A stretch of 13,026 bases of DNA from Comamonadaceae bacterium (GTDB lineage: Bacteria; Pseudomonadota; Gammaproteobacteria; Burkholderiales; Burkholderiaceae). The notes beneath the pieces were generated by a model. The model ran no database searches and was not told the DNA's origin. It saw only the letters and a program-made list of their open reading frames with translations. A program made the position numbers and the translations under genes. Positions 1-6,518 of this stretch are shown here, one piece after another; position 1 is the stretch's first letter; the number at the start of each line of letters is the position of its first letter. The DNA is taken from NCBI GenBank assembly GCA_947377705.1, contig CANCGU010000051.1, forward strand, positions 1 through 13,026, in the 5' to 3' direction.

Positions 1-362
1 GACTCTGCCGCCACAGCGCGCGCTTGGCGTTGCACACGAATCAAACGTGTGGTCTCTAGGGCCAGCTCGGCATAGCTTGCGCCAAAGGCTTTGGCAATCA
101 CCTCTTCCGGCTTTTGCAAATGCTCGGCGGCATAAACCAAGTAACACGCAGCTTGCATGGCCTCAGAACCACCAATGTGCTGCAAGATGGCGGTCACAGC
201 ATCCGCATGCGTCAACGCATCTTCACCTGTATCTAGCAAGGCCCCCATCAGCAAGGGGTGTGCGAACGCGCGCGCGCGCGCCAACGCCTCAGGTTGGTCA
301 GGTAAATCTTGCAACGACACGTTCAAGAGTGAAGCGCGTTGCATTTCTCCGTTATGTTTCAT
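1..362 (-). CDS. relA: GTP pyrophosphokinase RelA, N-terminal part (runs off left edge)
   Basis: The first 120 codons of a leftward gene that continues past base 1. RelA makes (p)ppGpp from ATP and GTP/GDP on starved ribosomes and drives the stringent response. The translated piece contains HADAVTAILQHIGGSEAMQA (about residues 56-75), then a stretch ending in EVIAKAFG and TTRLIRVQRQAR. From memory this matches the start of betaproteobacterial RelA, upstream of the degenerate HD hydrolase domain; the synthetase and TGS domains would lie outside the window. The start is taken as ATG at 362-360; a second in-frame ATG lies six codons in (344-342). Neither has a good Shine-Dalgarno. A run of alternating CG (267-281) lies in the coding sequence and encodes Ala-Arg repeats. 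It is divergent from the dehydrogenase gene at 424. A SpoT-type protein is the main alternative; the family call rests on recalled similarity only. Confidence 0.8.
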   Translation of the reverse strand, partial: MKHNGEMQRASLLNVSLQDLPDQPEALARARAFAHPLLMGALLDTGEDALTHADAVTAILQHIGGSEAMQAACYLVYAAEHLQKPEEVIAKAFGASYAELALETTRLIRVQRQARAVAAE

Positions 363-375
363 GTAAGCCGCTGAA

Positions 376-393
376 CCGCATAATGTCTATAGG
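376..393 (+). promoter_or_regulatory. Candidate -10 region of the bdhA promoter in the relA/bdhA divergent spacer
   Basis: The 61-base spacer between the two divergent genes holds CATAAT at 379-384 (five of six matches to the sigma70 -10) and the palindrome CTATAG at 387-392. No good -35 is visible at 16-18 bases upstream. Transcription starting near 391 would leave a leader of about 33 bases before the bdhA start at 424. The reverse strand has CATTAT and TATAGA in the same place, which could serve relA. This is a guess from motif position alone. Confidence 0.3.
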
Positions 394-411
394 TTTCTCA
401 TCGTAATGCAT

Positions 412-415
412 GGAG
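412..415 (+). promoter_or_regulatory. Ribosome binding site that decides the bdhA start
   Basis: GGAG at 412-415 sits eight bases before ATG 424-426. The earlier in-frame ATG at 406 overlaps this site and has no Shine-Dalgarno of its own, so 424 is the better start. It also gives the usual 260-residue protein. Confidence 0.7.
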
Positions 416-423
416 TTTTGAAA

Positions 424-1206
424 ATGTCTGAACGCACACTCATCGGTAAAACAACTTTGGTCACTGGATCCACCAGCGGCATCGGTCTTGGCATTGCCAA
501 ATCATTGGCGCGCCAGGGCGCCAACATCATCCTCAACGGCTTTGGCGACGCCGAAGGCCCCAAGGCCGAAGTGGCCGCACTGGGTGTCAAAGTGGCTTAC
601 CACGGCGCTGATATGAGCAAGGCATCAGACATCGAAGCCATGATGAAATTTGCAACCGACGCCTTTGGCGGCGTTGACATCTTGGTCAACAACGCTGGCA
701 TCCAACACGTTGCCTCCGTAGAGGATTTCCCCGTCGAGCGCTGGGATGCCATCATCGCCATCAACCTGACCAGCGCTTTTCACACCTCACGCTTGGCATT
801 GCCACACATGCAAAAAAACAACTGGGGCCGCATCATCAATGTGGCTTCGGTACATGGTTTGGTAGGGTCCGCGCAAAAATCTGCGTATGTCGCCGCCAAG
901 CATGGCATTGTTGGCTTAACCAAAGTCACGGCACTAGAAAATGCAACCACAGGTGTCACTTGCAATGCCATTTGCCCTGGTTGGGTTCTGACACCTTTGG
1001 TTCAAAAACAAGTGGATGCCAAGGCAGCGACCTTGAACATCTCAAACAACGAAGCCACCAAGCTGCTATTGGGTGAAAAAGAGCCTTCTATGCAATTTAC
1101 AACCCCTGAGGAGTTGGGCGAATTGGCCGTGTTCTTCTGTTCGCCCGCAGGCAATAACGTGCGTGGCGTTGCTTGGAATATGGATGGAGGCTGGGTAGCT
1201 CAGTAA
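424..1206 (+). CDS. bdhA: D-(R)-3-hydroxybutyrate dehydrogenase (short-chain dehydrogenase)
   Basis: A 260-residue cytoplasmic SDR enzyme, expected to oxidise (R)-3-hydroxybutyrate to acetoacetate with NAD+ (EC 1.1.1.30) in polyhydroxybutyrate use. Seen: nucleotide-binding loop TGSTSGIG (residues 14-21), NNAG (89-92), and the catalytic tetrad Asn114, Ser142, Tyr155 and Lys159. With the start at 424, Gln94, Ser142, His144, Lys152, Tyr155, Gln196 and Trp257 all fall at the positions I recall as substrate contacts in the Pseudomonas fragi enzyme. That supports both the function and the start. The start at 406 would add six residues. The end is NMDGGWVAQ, typical of the family. It stands alone, divergent from relA, and is followed by an AT-rich spacer with no clear simple terminator. 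Another SDR specificity is possible but unlikely given the matched substrate residues. Confidence 0.92.
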   Translation: MSERTLIGKTTLVTGSTSGIGLGIAKSLARQGANIILNGFGDAEGPKAEVAALGVKVAYHGADMSKASDIEAMMKFATDAFGGVDILVNNAGIQHVASVEDFPVERWDAIIAINLTSAFHTSRLALPHMQKNNWGRIINVASVHGLVGSAQKSAYVAAKHGIVGLTKVTALENATTGVTCNAICPGWVLTPLVQKQVDAKAATLNISNNEATKLLLGEKEPSMQFTTPEELGELAVFFCSPAGNNVRGVAWNMDGGWVAQ

Positions 1207-1216
1207 GCAAATGAGA

Positions 1217-1295
1217 AGATTTGGCTTTTATTTGTAATACTTAAACCACAAAACTAATACTTTTGTACTTGCAATTACAACACTGAGCCAAATCT
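1217..1295. repeat. Nested, co-centred inverted repeats upstream of the HTH gene (operator or structured RNA candidate)
   Basis: In the AT-rich gap 1207-1311 the arm AGATTTGGCT (1217-1226) is perfectly complementary to AGCCAAATCT (1286-1295). Inside it TTGTAAT (1232-1238) matches ATTACAA (1274-1280). Both pairs are centred on base 1256, with five unpaired bases between them on each side. A third pair, ACAAAA (1248-1253) and TTTTGT (1261-1266), is centred one base off. The direct repeat TAATACTT occurs at 1235-1242 and 1255-1262, 20 bases (about two helical turns) apart. The last arm is followed by CTCTTTTA. It could be an operator for the downstream regulator or a long hairpin ending bdhA transcription. 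Confidence 0.55.
1232..1260 (+). promoter_or_regulatory. Weak candidate promoter for the HTH gene
   Basis: TTGTAA (1232-1237) and TAATAC (1255-1260) are separated by 17 bases, the right spacing for a sigma70 promoter, but match the consensus at only four and three of six positions. Both fall within the nested dyads, so a protein bound there would block polymerase. A separate TACCTT at 1300-1305 lies six bases before the ATG and could give a leaderless message. Confidence 0.25.
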
Positions 1296-1311
1296 CTTTT
1301 ACCTTCGAGGT

Positions 1312-1725
1312 ATGACACAAATCTACCCCAAAGAAACCAGCAAATTTGCAGACCGTTTTCGCGCCGCACTCAAAGATGCAGGCGTTCGAGTTTCGGCAAC
1401 CGTCGTCGCCAACGAATTCAATCTTCGCTACTGGGGTGAGGGCATTTCTTCTCACGCAGCACGCAATTGGCTCATGGGGGTGTCCATTCCCAAACAAGAC
1501 AAATTGATGGTGTTGTCCAAATGGCTCAAAATTTCACCAGAAGGGCTACTATTTGGCACCCCTCCACCGCGGCCAGCAGATGAAGTTTTAAAAGACGAAC
1601 GCATCAATTTGGTTGACCAGCAATTGATTGCTCGCTATTTCACACTCGAACCTGAACACCGTCGTGTTGTCAGAGAAGTGGTGGACGGCTTAGCCGCCTT
1701 GGGCGCTAAATCAACAAGCCCTTAA
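1312..1725 (+). CDS. Small helix-turn-helix (Xre/lambda-repressor-like) DNA-binding protein, target unknown
   Basis: A 137-residue soluble protein. Residues 12-82 look like a lambda-repressor-type HTH domain: a first helix [13 protein letters not shown], a second around [12 protein letters not shown] (30-41), a likely recognition helix [11 protein letters not shown] (46-56), and the closing pattern [23 protein letters not shown], typical of Xre folds. The tail (83-137) has a proline-rich linker and a helical segment ending [11 protein letters not shown]. There is no sensor or enzymatic domain. I recall similar orphan proteins in Burkholderiales but no established function. The ATG at 1312 is the only usable start: no in-frame ATG, GTG or TTG lies between it and the stop at 1255. 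GAGG (1307-1310) is only one base from the ATG, too close for normal use. Base use is more AT-rich than in mfd. It ends in a 4-base tail-to-tail overlap with ispF. The dyads just upstream could be its own operator (inference). Confidence 0.8.
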   Translation: MTQIYPKETSKFADRFRAALKDAGVRVSATVVANEFNLRYWGEGISSHAARNWLMGVSIPKQDKLMVLSKWLKISPEGLLFGTPPPRPADEVLKDERINLVDQQLIARYFTLEPEHRRVVREVVDGLAALGAKSTSP

Positions 1726-2204
1726 TAAATCAGTGCGACTGCACGCGCTTCCATGCTTAGGCCCTGTCCCACAGGGCCTATTTTTTCGGCCGTCTTTGCC
1801 TTCACATTCACGCGAGACACATCTACATCTAGCGCCTGAGCAATGCGTTGGCACATCGCTGGCATGTGAGCCGCCAGCTTAGGCGCTTGCGCAATCACCG
1901 TGCTGTCAATGTTTCCAATTTGAAAGCCGGCAGCGCGTACCATTTCAGCGGTTTTTTGTAGCAGCACCCATGAATCGGCGCCTTTGTAAGCCGCATCGGT
2001 ATCTGAAAAATGCCGGCCAATATCGCCCAGTGCCGCGGCACCTAGCAGCGCATCAGTGATGGCATGCAGCAGCACATCGGCGTCTGAATGGCCTAGCAAG
2101 CCATGCGTGTGTTCAATGCGTACACCACCCAACATGAGCGGGCGCCCCTCCACCAAAGCATGGACATCCCAGCCTTCACCAATTCGAAATGAGGGTACGG
2201 TCAT
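1722..2204 (-). CDS. ispF: 2-C-methyl-D-erythritol 2,4-cyclodiphosphate synthase
   Basis: A 160-residue cytoplasmic enzyme of the MEP pathway. It cyclises 4-diphosphocytidyl-methylerythritol 2-phosphate to MEcPP with release of CMP (EC 4.6.1.12), as a zinc-dependent trimer. Seen: [14 protein letters not shown] near the start, giving metal ligands Asp13 and His15, then [19 protein letters not shown] with His47. These are the equivalents of Asp8, His10 and His42 in the E. coli enzyme. [13 protein letters not shown] near the C-terminus is the conserved nucleotide-site region. The start at 2204 ([15 protein letters not shown]) fits the family length; an in-frame ATG at 2228 would add eight residues that family members lack. 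Thirty bases separate it from ispD upstream, so the two are probably cotranscribed. Its 3' end also carries, on the opposite strand, the terminator of the convergent HTH gene. Confidence 0.95.
   Translation of the reverse strand: MTVPSFRIGEGWDVHALVEGRPLMLGGVRIEHTHGLLGHSDADVLLHAITDALLGAAALGDIGRHFSDTDAAYKGADSWVLLQKTAEMVRAAGFQIGNIDSTVIAQAPKLAAHMPAMCQRIAQALDVDVSRVNVKAKTAEKIGPVGQGLSMEARAVALIY
1758..1786 (+). terminator. Rho-independent terminator of the HTH gene, embedded in ispF
   Basis: On the plus strand TAGGCCCTGT (1758-1767), loop CCC (1768-1770), then the perfect complement ACAGGGCCTA (1771-1780), followed directly by six T (1781-1786). The stem is 10 bp and GC-rich, and it starts 33 bases after the stop of the HTH gene (1725). 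The same bases encode Ile-Gly-Pro-Val-Gly-Gln-Gly-Leu of IspF on the minus strand. Read on the minus strand, the hairpin is preceded by A and not followed by T, so it should stop only rightward transcription. Confidence 0.85.
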
Positions 2205-2234
2205 CGTGTGTTCTTTCCATGAAACCATCTAGCG

Positions 2235-2945
2235 TCATTGACGCGAATTCAAAATAGCGGCAGCCAAGGCAAAGTCTTCTGGATAGGTCACCTTGAAGTT
2301 TTGCGCGGAGCCGGGCACAAGCAAAGGGCTCAAGCCCATCGCCTCAATCGCACTGGATTCGTCCGTGACCGCAGCGCTCGCCTGCTCTAACGCATGCAGC
2401 AAAACGCCTAGATGAAACATTTGCGGGGTCTGAGCCAGCCACTTGTCAGCACGGTCCACCGTTTGAGCCACACGGCCATTCGCTTCAGCTTTCAGGGTAT
2501 CCGCCAATTTATGGGCCAACAGGCCACCGACCGCATCGTCTTGGCAAGCATTCATCAATGCGTTGATTTGCTCGGGCGTTACCAAGCAACGCGCCGCGTC
2601 ATGTACCAACACCCAATCGGTGTCGTGTGCGCCCTGCTTCACCAGCTCACGCAAACCCGCCAGCACGCTCTCAGCGCGTGTCGCGCCACCTGTGCGCACC
2701 GTGTCAAACAAAGGCTGTGGATGCGCGTTCAGCACACCGTCCATGTGTACATCATCGGGCGCCAACACCAACACACCTTTGGCCATGCGCGTCACCCCTG
2801 CAAAGGCCTTGAGCGTGTGCACCACCATGGGCAAGCCCGCAATGGCTTGGTATTGCTTAGGCGTGGCCGTGCCCGCACGGCTGCCAAAACCTGCGCAGGG
2901 AATGACGGCAAAAAAACGAATAGGGCAGTGGGTGTGTAAGGGCAT
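2235..2945 (-). CDS. ispD: 2-C-methyl-D-erythritol 4-phosphate cytidylyltransferase
   Basis: A 236-residue enzyme (the same length as the E. coli protein) that joins MEP and CTP to give CDP-methylerythritol (EC 2.7.7.60) in the MEP isoprenoid pathway. Seen: the CTP-binding signature CAGFGSRAGTATPKQYQAI at residues 17-35, with Arg23 and Lys30 equivalent to Arg20 and Lys27 in E. coli; a middle VLVHDAARCLVTPEQI segment; and TDESSAIEAMG with LVPGSAQNFKVTYPEDFALA near the end, all typical of the family. The start chosen is ATG 2945-2943, ahead of the first beta strand (RFFAVIPCAGFG). The reading frame stays open to 3134, but that extension crosses into mfd on the other strand. No strong Shine-Dalgarno is visible. 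It is first in the ispD-ispF pair and divergent from mfd, 58 bases away. Confidence 0.95.
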   Translation of the reverse strand: MPLHTHCPIRFFAVIPCAGFGSRAGTATPKQYQAIAGLPMVVHTLKAFAGVTRMAKGVLVLAPDDVHMDGVLNAHPQPLFDTVRTGGATRAESVLAGLRELVKQGAHDTDWVLVHDAARCLVTPEQINALMNACQDDAVGGLLAHKLADTLKAEANGRVAQTVDRADKWLAQTPQMFHLGVLLHALEQASAAVTDESSAIEAMGLSPLLVPGSAQNFKVTYPEDFALAAAILNSRQ

Positions 2946-2986
2946 TGAATAGGTTTGAGCCTCAGCGAATAGAAAGCTCAGCCCCC

Positions 2987-2996
2987 ATTCTAGAAT
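2987..2996. promoter_or_regulatory. Palindromic -10-like element between ispD and mfd
   Basis: ATTCTAGAAT is a perfect 10-base palindrome, so TAGAAT (one mismatch-like change from TATAAT) reads outward on both strands. To the right it lies seven bases before the mfd ATG at 3004, which would make the mfd message leaderless or nearly so. To the left it would give ispD a leader of about 35 bases. No convincing -35 was found on either side. A shared symmetric -10 serving both genes is an inference. Confidence 0.35.
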
Positions 2997-3003
2997 TACC
3001 CCA

Positions 3004-6000
3004 ATGCACCTGCCCTCATTGAGTCCCGGCAAACGATTTGCCATGCCCCGCCCCGTCGGTTCTGCGGACGCATTGCTGCTCGCACAGCTCGGTACGCGCG
3101 AAAAAGCCAAACAACAACGTGTCGCCATCATCACCGCCGATGCCGTGGATGCCCAGCGCCTGCAAGACGAAATGGCGTTCTTCGCTCCCGACTTGCGCTG
3201 CGTTCTATTCCCCGACTGGGAAACGCTGCCCTACGACAGCTTCTCGCCACACCAAGACCTCATCAGCGAACGCTTGGCCACCTTGTGGCGCATCTCGCAA
3301 GGTGACGCCGATGTGGTGCTAATTCCAGCCACCACCGCGCTGTACCGTTTGGCACCGCCTGCATTTTTGGCTGGCTACACCTTCCACTTCAAAGTCAAGC
3401 AAGCGTTGGACGAAGCCAAGCTCAAGTCACAGCTCACGCTCGCGGGCTACACCCACGTCACGCAAGTGGTCAGCCCTGGCGAATACGCGGTGCGCGGCGG
3501 CTTGATTGACCTCTTCCCCATGGGCTCATTGGTGCCCTACCGCGTCGATTTGTTTGACAACGAAATCGACTCCATCCGCACCTTCGACCCCGACAGCCAA
3601 CGCAGCCTCTACCCCGTGCCCGAAGTGCGCTTGCTGCCAGGCCGCGAGTTCCCCATGGACGATGCCTCGCGTGCGTTGTTTCGCAACCGTTGGCGCGAAA
3701 TGCTCGATGGCGACCCGACCAAGAGCCGCATCTACAAAGACATTGGCAACGGCGTGGCCACCGCGGGTATTGAGTACTACCTGCCCTTGTTCTTTGAAGA
3801 AACCGCCACCGTGTTTGACTACCTCGGCCCATCGGCCACCGTGGTGTTGCACGGCGATTTAGAGCCCGTTTTCCAACGCTTTTGGCAAGACACGCAAGAC
3901 CGCTATCGTTTGGTGCAAGGCGACCCCGAGCGCCCTGCCTTACCACCGACCAATTTATTTTTAAGCGCCGAACAGTTTTACGCTTCTGCCAACAGCTACG
4001 CGCAATTTGCGCTGCGTCCGCACGTCACCGATGTGATCGACAACGCGTTTGCCCAAACCCTGCCCGACCTCACCGTGGTGCGTGGTGCGGCAGACCCGCT
4101 GCAAAAGCTGCAAGCGCACACCGGTAAAACCAGCAACCGCTTGCTCATCTTGGCCGAGAGCGATGGCCGACGCGAAAGCTTGCTCGACTTTTTGCGCTCA
4201 TCCAACGTCAGCCCGCCTGCGTTTGACTCGCTGGCCGAATTCGAAAGCAGCGCCGAAAAAATTGGCATCGCCACCGCTGCGCTGCAAGTGGGCTTTAGCT
4301 GGACCGAAGCTGGCCTCGACCTGATCACCGAGACCGAACTCTTTGCCGTCGGTGCCACCACGCGCCGCCGCAAGAAACAAGAACAAGTCAGCGATGTCGA
4401 AGCGCTCATCAAAGACTTGTCCGAGCTCAACCTCGGCGACCCCGTGGTGCACAACGCCCACGGCATTGGCCGCTACCGTGGCCTCATCAACATGGACTTG
4501 GGCGAGAAAAACGCCGATGGAACACCCGCGTTGCAAGAGTTCTTGCACCTCGAATACGCCGACAACGCCGTGCTCTATGTGCCGGTGAGTCAACTCCACC
4601 TGATTGGCCGCTACACCGGCGTGAGTGCCGACGAAGCACCGTTGCACAAACTCGGCTCCGCCCAGTGGGACAAAGCCAAACGCCGCGCCGCCGAGCAAGT
4701 GCGTGATGCTGCCGCCGAACTGCTGAACATCTACGCACGCCGTGCCGCACGTCAAGGCCACCCCTTCCGCTACTCGCCCCAAGACTACGAAACCTTCGCC
4801 AACGACTTTGGCTTTGAAGAAACCGCCGACCAACGCGCGGCTATCCACGCCGTCATGCAAGACATGATCAGTCCGCGCCCCATGGACCGTTTGGTCTGCG
4901 GCGACGTGGGCTTTGGCAAGACCGAGGTGGCCCTGCGTGCTGCCTTTGTGGCCGTGACGGGTGGTAAGCAAGTGGCCTTCTTGGCCCCCACCACCTTGCT
5001 GGCCGAACAACACTACCAAACCTTGGTAGACCGCTTCAGCAAATGGCCCATCAAAATTGCTGAGATGAGCCGCTTTCGCTCGGCCAAAGAAATCACCGCT
5101 GCCGCCAAAGGTTTGGCTGAAGGCCAAGTCGACATCGTGGTGGGCACACACAAGTTGCTGAGTGAGTCGGTCAAATTCAAAGACCTTGGCTTGCTCATCA
5201 TCGACGAAGAGCACCGCTTCGGCGTGCGCCACAAAGAAGCCATGAAAGCCATGCGCGCCGAGGTGGATGTGCTCACGCTCACCGCCACACCCATCCCGCG
5301 CACACTGGGCATGGCCCTCGAAGGTCTGCGCGATTTGAGCGTCATCGCCACCGCACCACAACGCCGCCTCGCCATCAAAACCTTTGTGCGCAACGAAGGC
5401 AATGGCGTGATTCGTGAAGCCGTGCTACGCGAACTCAAGCGTGGCGGCCAGTGCTACTTCTTGCACAACGATGTGGCCACCATCGAAAACCGCCGCGCAC
5501 AGCTAGAAGAACTATTGCCCGAAGCCCGCATTGCCGTGGCCCATGGCCAAATGCCTGAGCGCGAACTCGAACGCGTCATGCGCGACTTTGTGGCCCAGCG
5601 CTACAACATGCTGCTGTGCTCGACCATCATCGAGACCGGCATTGACGTGCCCAGCGCCAACAACATCATCATGAGCCGCGCCGACAAGTTTGGTTTGGCC
5701 CAGCTGCACCAGCTGCGCGGTCGCGTGGGTCGAAGCCACCACCAAGCCTATGCCTACCTCATGGTGCCCGACACACAGGGCCTGACCAAGCAAGCCTCGC
5801 AACGCCTAGACGCGATTCAACAAATGGAAGAACTGGGCTCGGGCTTTTACCTCGCCATGCACGACCTTGAAATTCGTGGTGCGGGCGAAGTACTGGGCGA
5901 AAACCAAAGCGGCAACATGCTGGAAGTGGGCTTTCAGCTCTACAACGACATGTTGTCTGAAGCCGTACGTGCGTTGAAGAACGGTGAAGAGCCAGACTTG

Positions 6001-6492
6001 CTCAGCCCCTTGAGCGCCACCACCGAAATCAACCTGCACGCCCCCGCCCTGCTGCCCGACGACTACTGCGGCGACGTGCATCTGCGCTTGTCGTTTTACA
6101 AAAAACTGGCCACCGCCAAAACGGGCGATCAGCTCGACAACTTGCATGAAGAAATCGTGGACCGCTTTGGCAAACTGCCTGCGCAAGCGCAAACCCTCAT
6201 CGACGTGCACCGCCTGCGCGTGCAAGCCCGCAGCTATGGCGTCACCAAGGTGGACGCGGCCCCCGGTGTGACCCACATCAGCTTCAAACCCAACCCACCG
6301 TTTGACGCCATGCGCATCATCGAGCTGGTGCAAAAAAACAAGCACATCAAACTGGCTGGCAACGACCGCTTGCGCATTGAGCGCGAACTGCCCGAGCCAC
6401 AAGCCCGTGCACAAATGGTACGCGATGTGTTGCGCTCACTCGGCACGCCTAACGTGCCATCTGCCGCCAAAGCAGCTGAAACGCAGCCATAA
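3004..6492 (+). CDS. mfd: Transcription-repair coupling factor Mfd
   Basis: An 1162-residue ATP-dependent translocase (E. coli Mfd has 1148). It pushes RNA polymerase stalled at DNA lesions off the template and recruits UvrA to start nucleotide excision repair. The N-terminal UvrB-like module is about residues 1-340 (note the VLFPDWETLPYDSFSPH segment). The polymerase-interacting domain is about 470-545, starting LNLGDPVVHNAHGIGRYRG. The RecG-like motor follows, with Walker A GDVGFGKT (633-640), DEEH box (734-737), TATPIPRT (760-767) and the TRG translocation motif around RGAGEVLG (958-965) with QSG (968-970). The C-terminal domain, about 1010-1162, masks UvrA binding. ATG 3004 fits the family N-terminus (MHLPSLSPGKRF), but there is no Shine-Dalgarno, and a -10-like TAGAAT ends seven bases upstream. 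serB begins 26 bases after its stop. Confidence 0.97.
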   Translation: MHLPSLSPGKRFAMPRPVGSADALLLAQLGTREKAKQQRVAIITADAVDAQRLQDEMAFFAPDLRCVLFPDWETLPYDSFSPHQDLISERLATLWRISQGDADVVLIPATTALYRLAPPAFLAGYTFHFKVKQALDEAKLKSQLTLAGYTHVTQVVSPGEYAVRGGLIDLFPMGSLVPYRVDLFDNEIDSIRTFDPDSQRSLYPVPEVRLLPGREFPMDDASRALFRNRWREMLDGDPTKSRIYKDIGNGVATAGIEYYLPLFFEETATVFDYLGPSATVVLHGDLEPVFQRFWQDTQDRYRLVQGDPERPALPPTNLFLSAEQFYASANSYAQFALRPHVTDVIDNAFAQTLPDLTVVRGAADPLQKLQAHTGKTSNRLLILAESDGRRESLLDFLRSSNVSPPAFDSLAEFESSAEKIGIATAALQVGFSWTEAGLDLITETELFAVGATTRRRKKQEQVSDVEALIKDLSELNLGDPVVHNAHGIGRYRGLINMDLGEKNADGTPALQEFLHLEYADNAVLYVPVSQLHLIGRYTGVSADEAPLHKLGSAQWDKAKRRAAEQVRDAAAELLNIYARRAARQGHPFRYSPQDYETFANDFGFEETADQRAAIHAVMQDMISPRPMDRLVCGDVGFGKTEVALRAAFVAVTGGKQVAFLAPTTLLAEQHYQTLVDRFSKWPIKIAEMSRFRSAKEITAAAKGLAEGQVDIVVGTHKLLSESVKFKDLGLLIIDEEHRFGVRHKEAMKAMRAEVDVLTLTATPIPRTLGMALEGLRDLSVIATAPQRRLAIKTFVRNEGNGVIREAVLRELKRGGQCYFLHNDVATIENRRAQLEELLPEARIAVAHGQMPERELERVMRDFVAQRYNMLLCSTIIETGIDVPSANNIIMSRADKFGLAQLHQLRGRVGRSHHQAYAYLMVPDTQGLTKQASQRLDAIQQMEELGSGFYLAMHDLEIRGAGEVLGENQSGNMLEVGFQLYNDMLSEAVRALKNGEEPDLLSPLSATTEINLHAPALLPDDYCGDVHLRLSFYKKLATAKTGDQLDNLHEEIVDRFGKLPAQAQTLIDVHRLRVQARSYGVTKVDAAPGVTHISFKPNPPFDAMRIIELVQKNKHIKLAGNDRLRIERELPEPQARAQMVRDVLRSLGTPNVPSAAKAAETQP

Positions 6493-6507
6493 CGCACAGA
6501 CTTAAAC

Positions 6508-6513
6508 GATAAT
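6508..6513 (+). promoter_or_regulatory. -10-like hexamer just before serB
   Basis: GATAAT (five of six matches to the -10 consensus) ends five bases before the serB ATG at 6519. There is no Shine-Dalgarno in the 26-base mfd-serB gap and no clear -35, so this may be chance in a spacer transcribed from mfd. If active it would give serB its own leaderless transcript. Confidence 0.25.
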
Positions 6514-6518
6514 TTCTT

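Noticed and set aside
47..406. Plus-strand open frames opposite relA
   Set aside because: The minus-strand frame matches the RelA N-terminus, and these plus-strand translations are low-complexity shadows.
2946..3134. N-terminal extension of IspD by 63 residues
   Set aside because: It would overlap the start of mfd and precede the normal IspD first strand; 236 residues matches the family length.
4198..5361. 387-codon open frame on the minus strand
   Set aside because: Lies wholly antisense to the Mfd motor and linker regions and has a Val/Gly/His/Ala-rich composition typical of a mirror of GC-rich codons; no domain recognised.
5806..6414. 202-codon minus-strand open frame
   Set aside because: Antisense shadow of the Mfd C-terminal region, the same biased composition and no recognisable motif.
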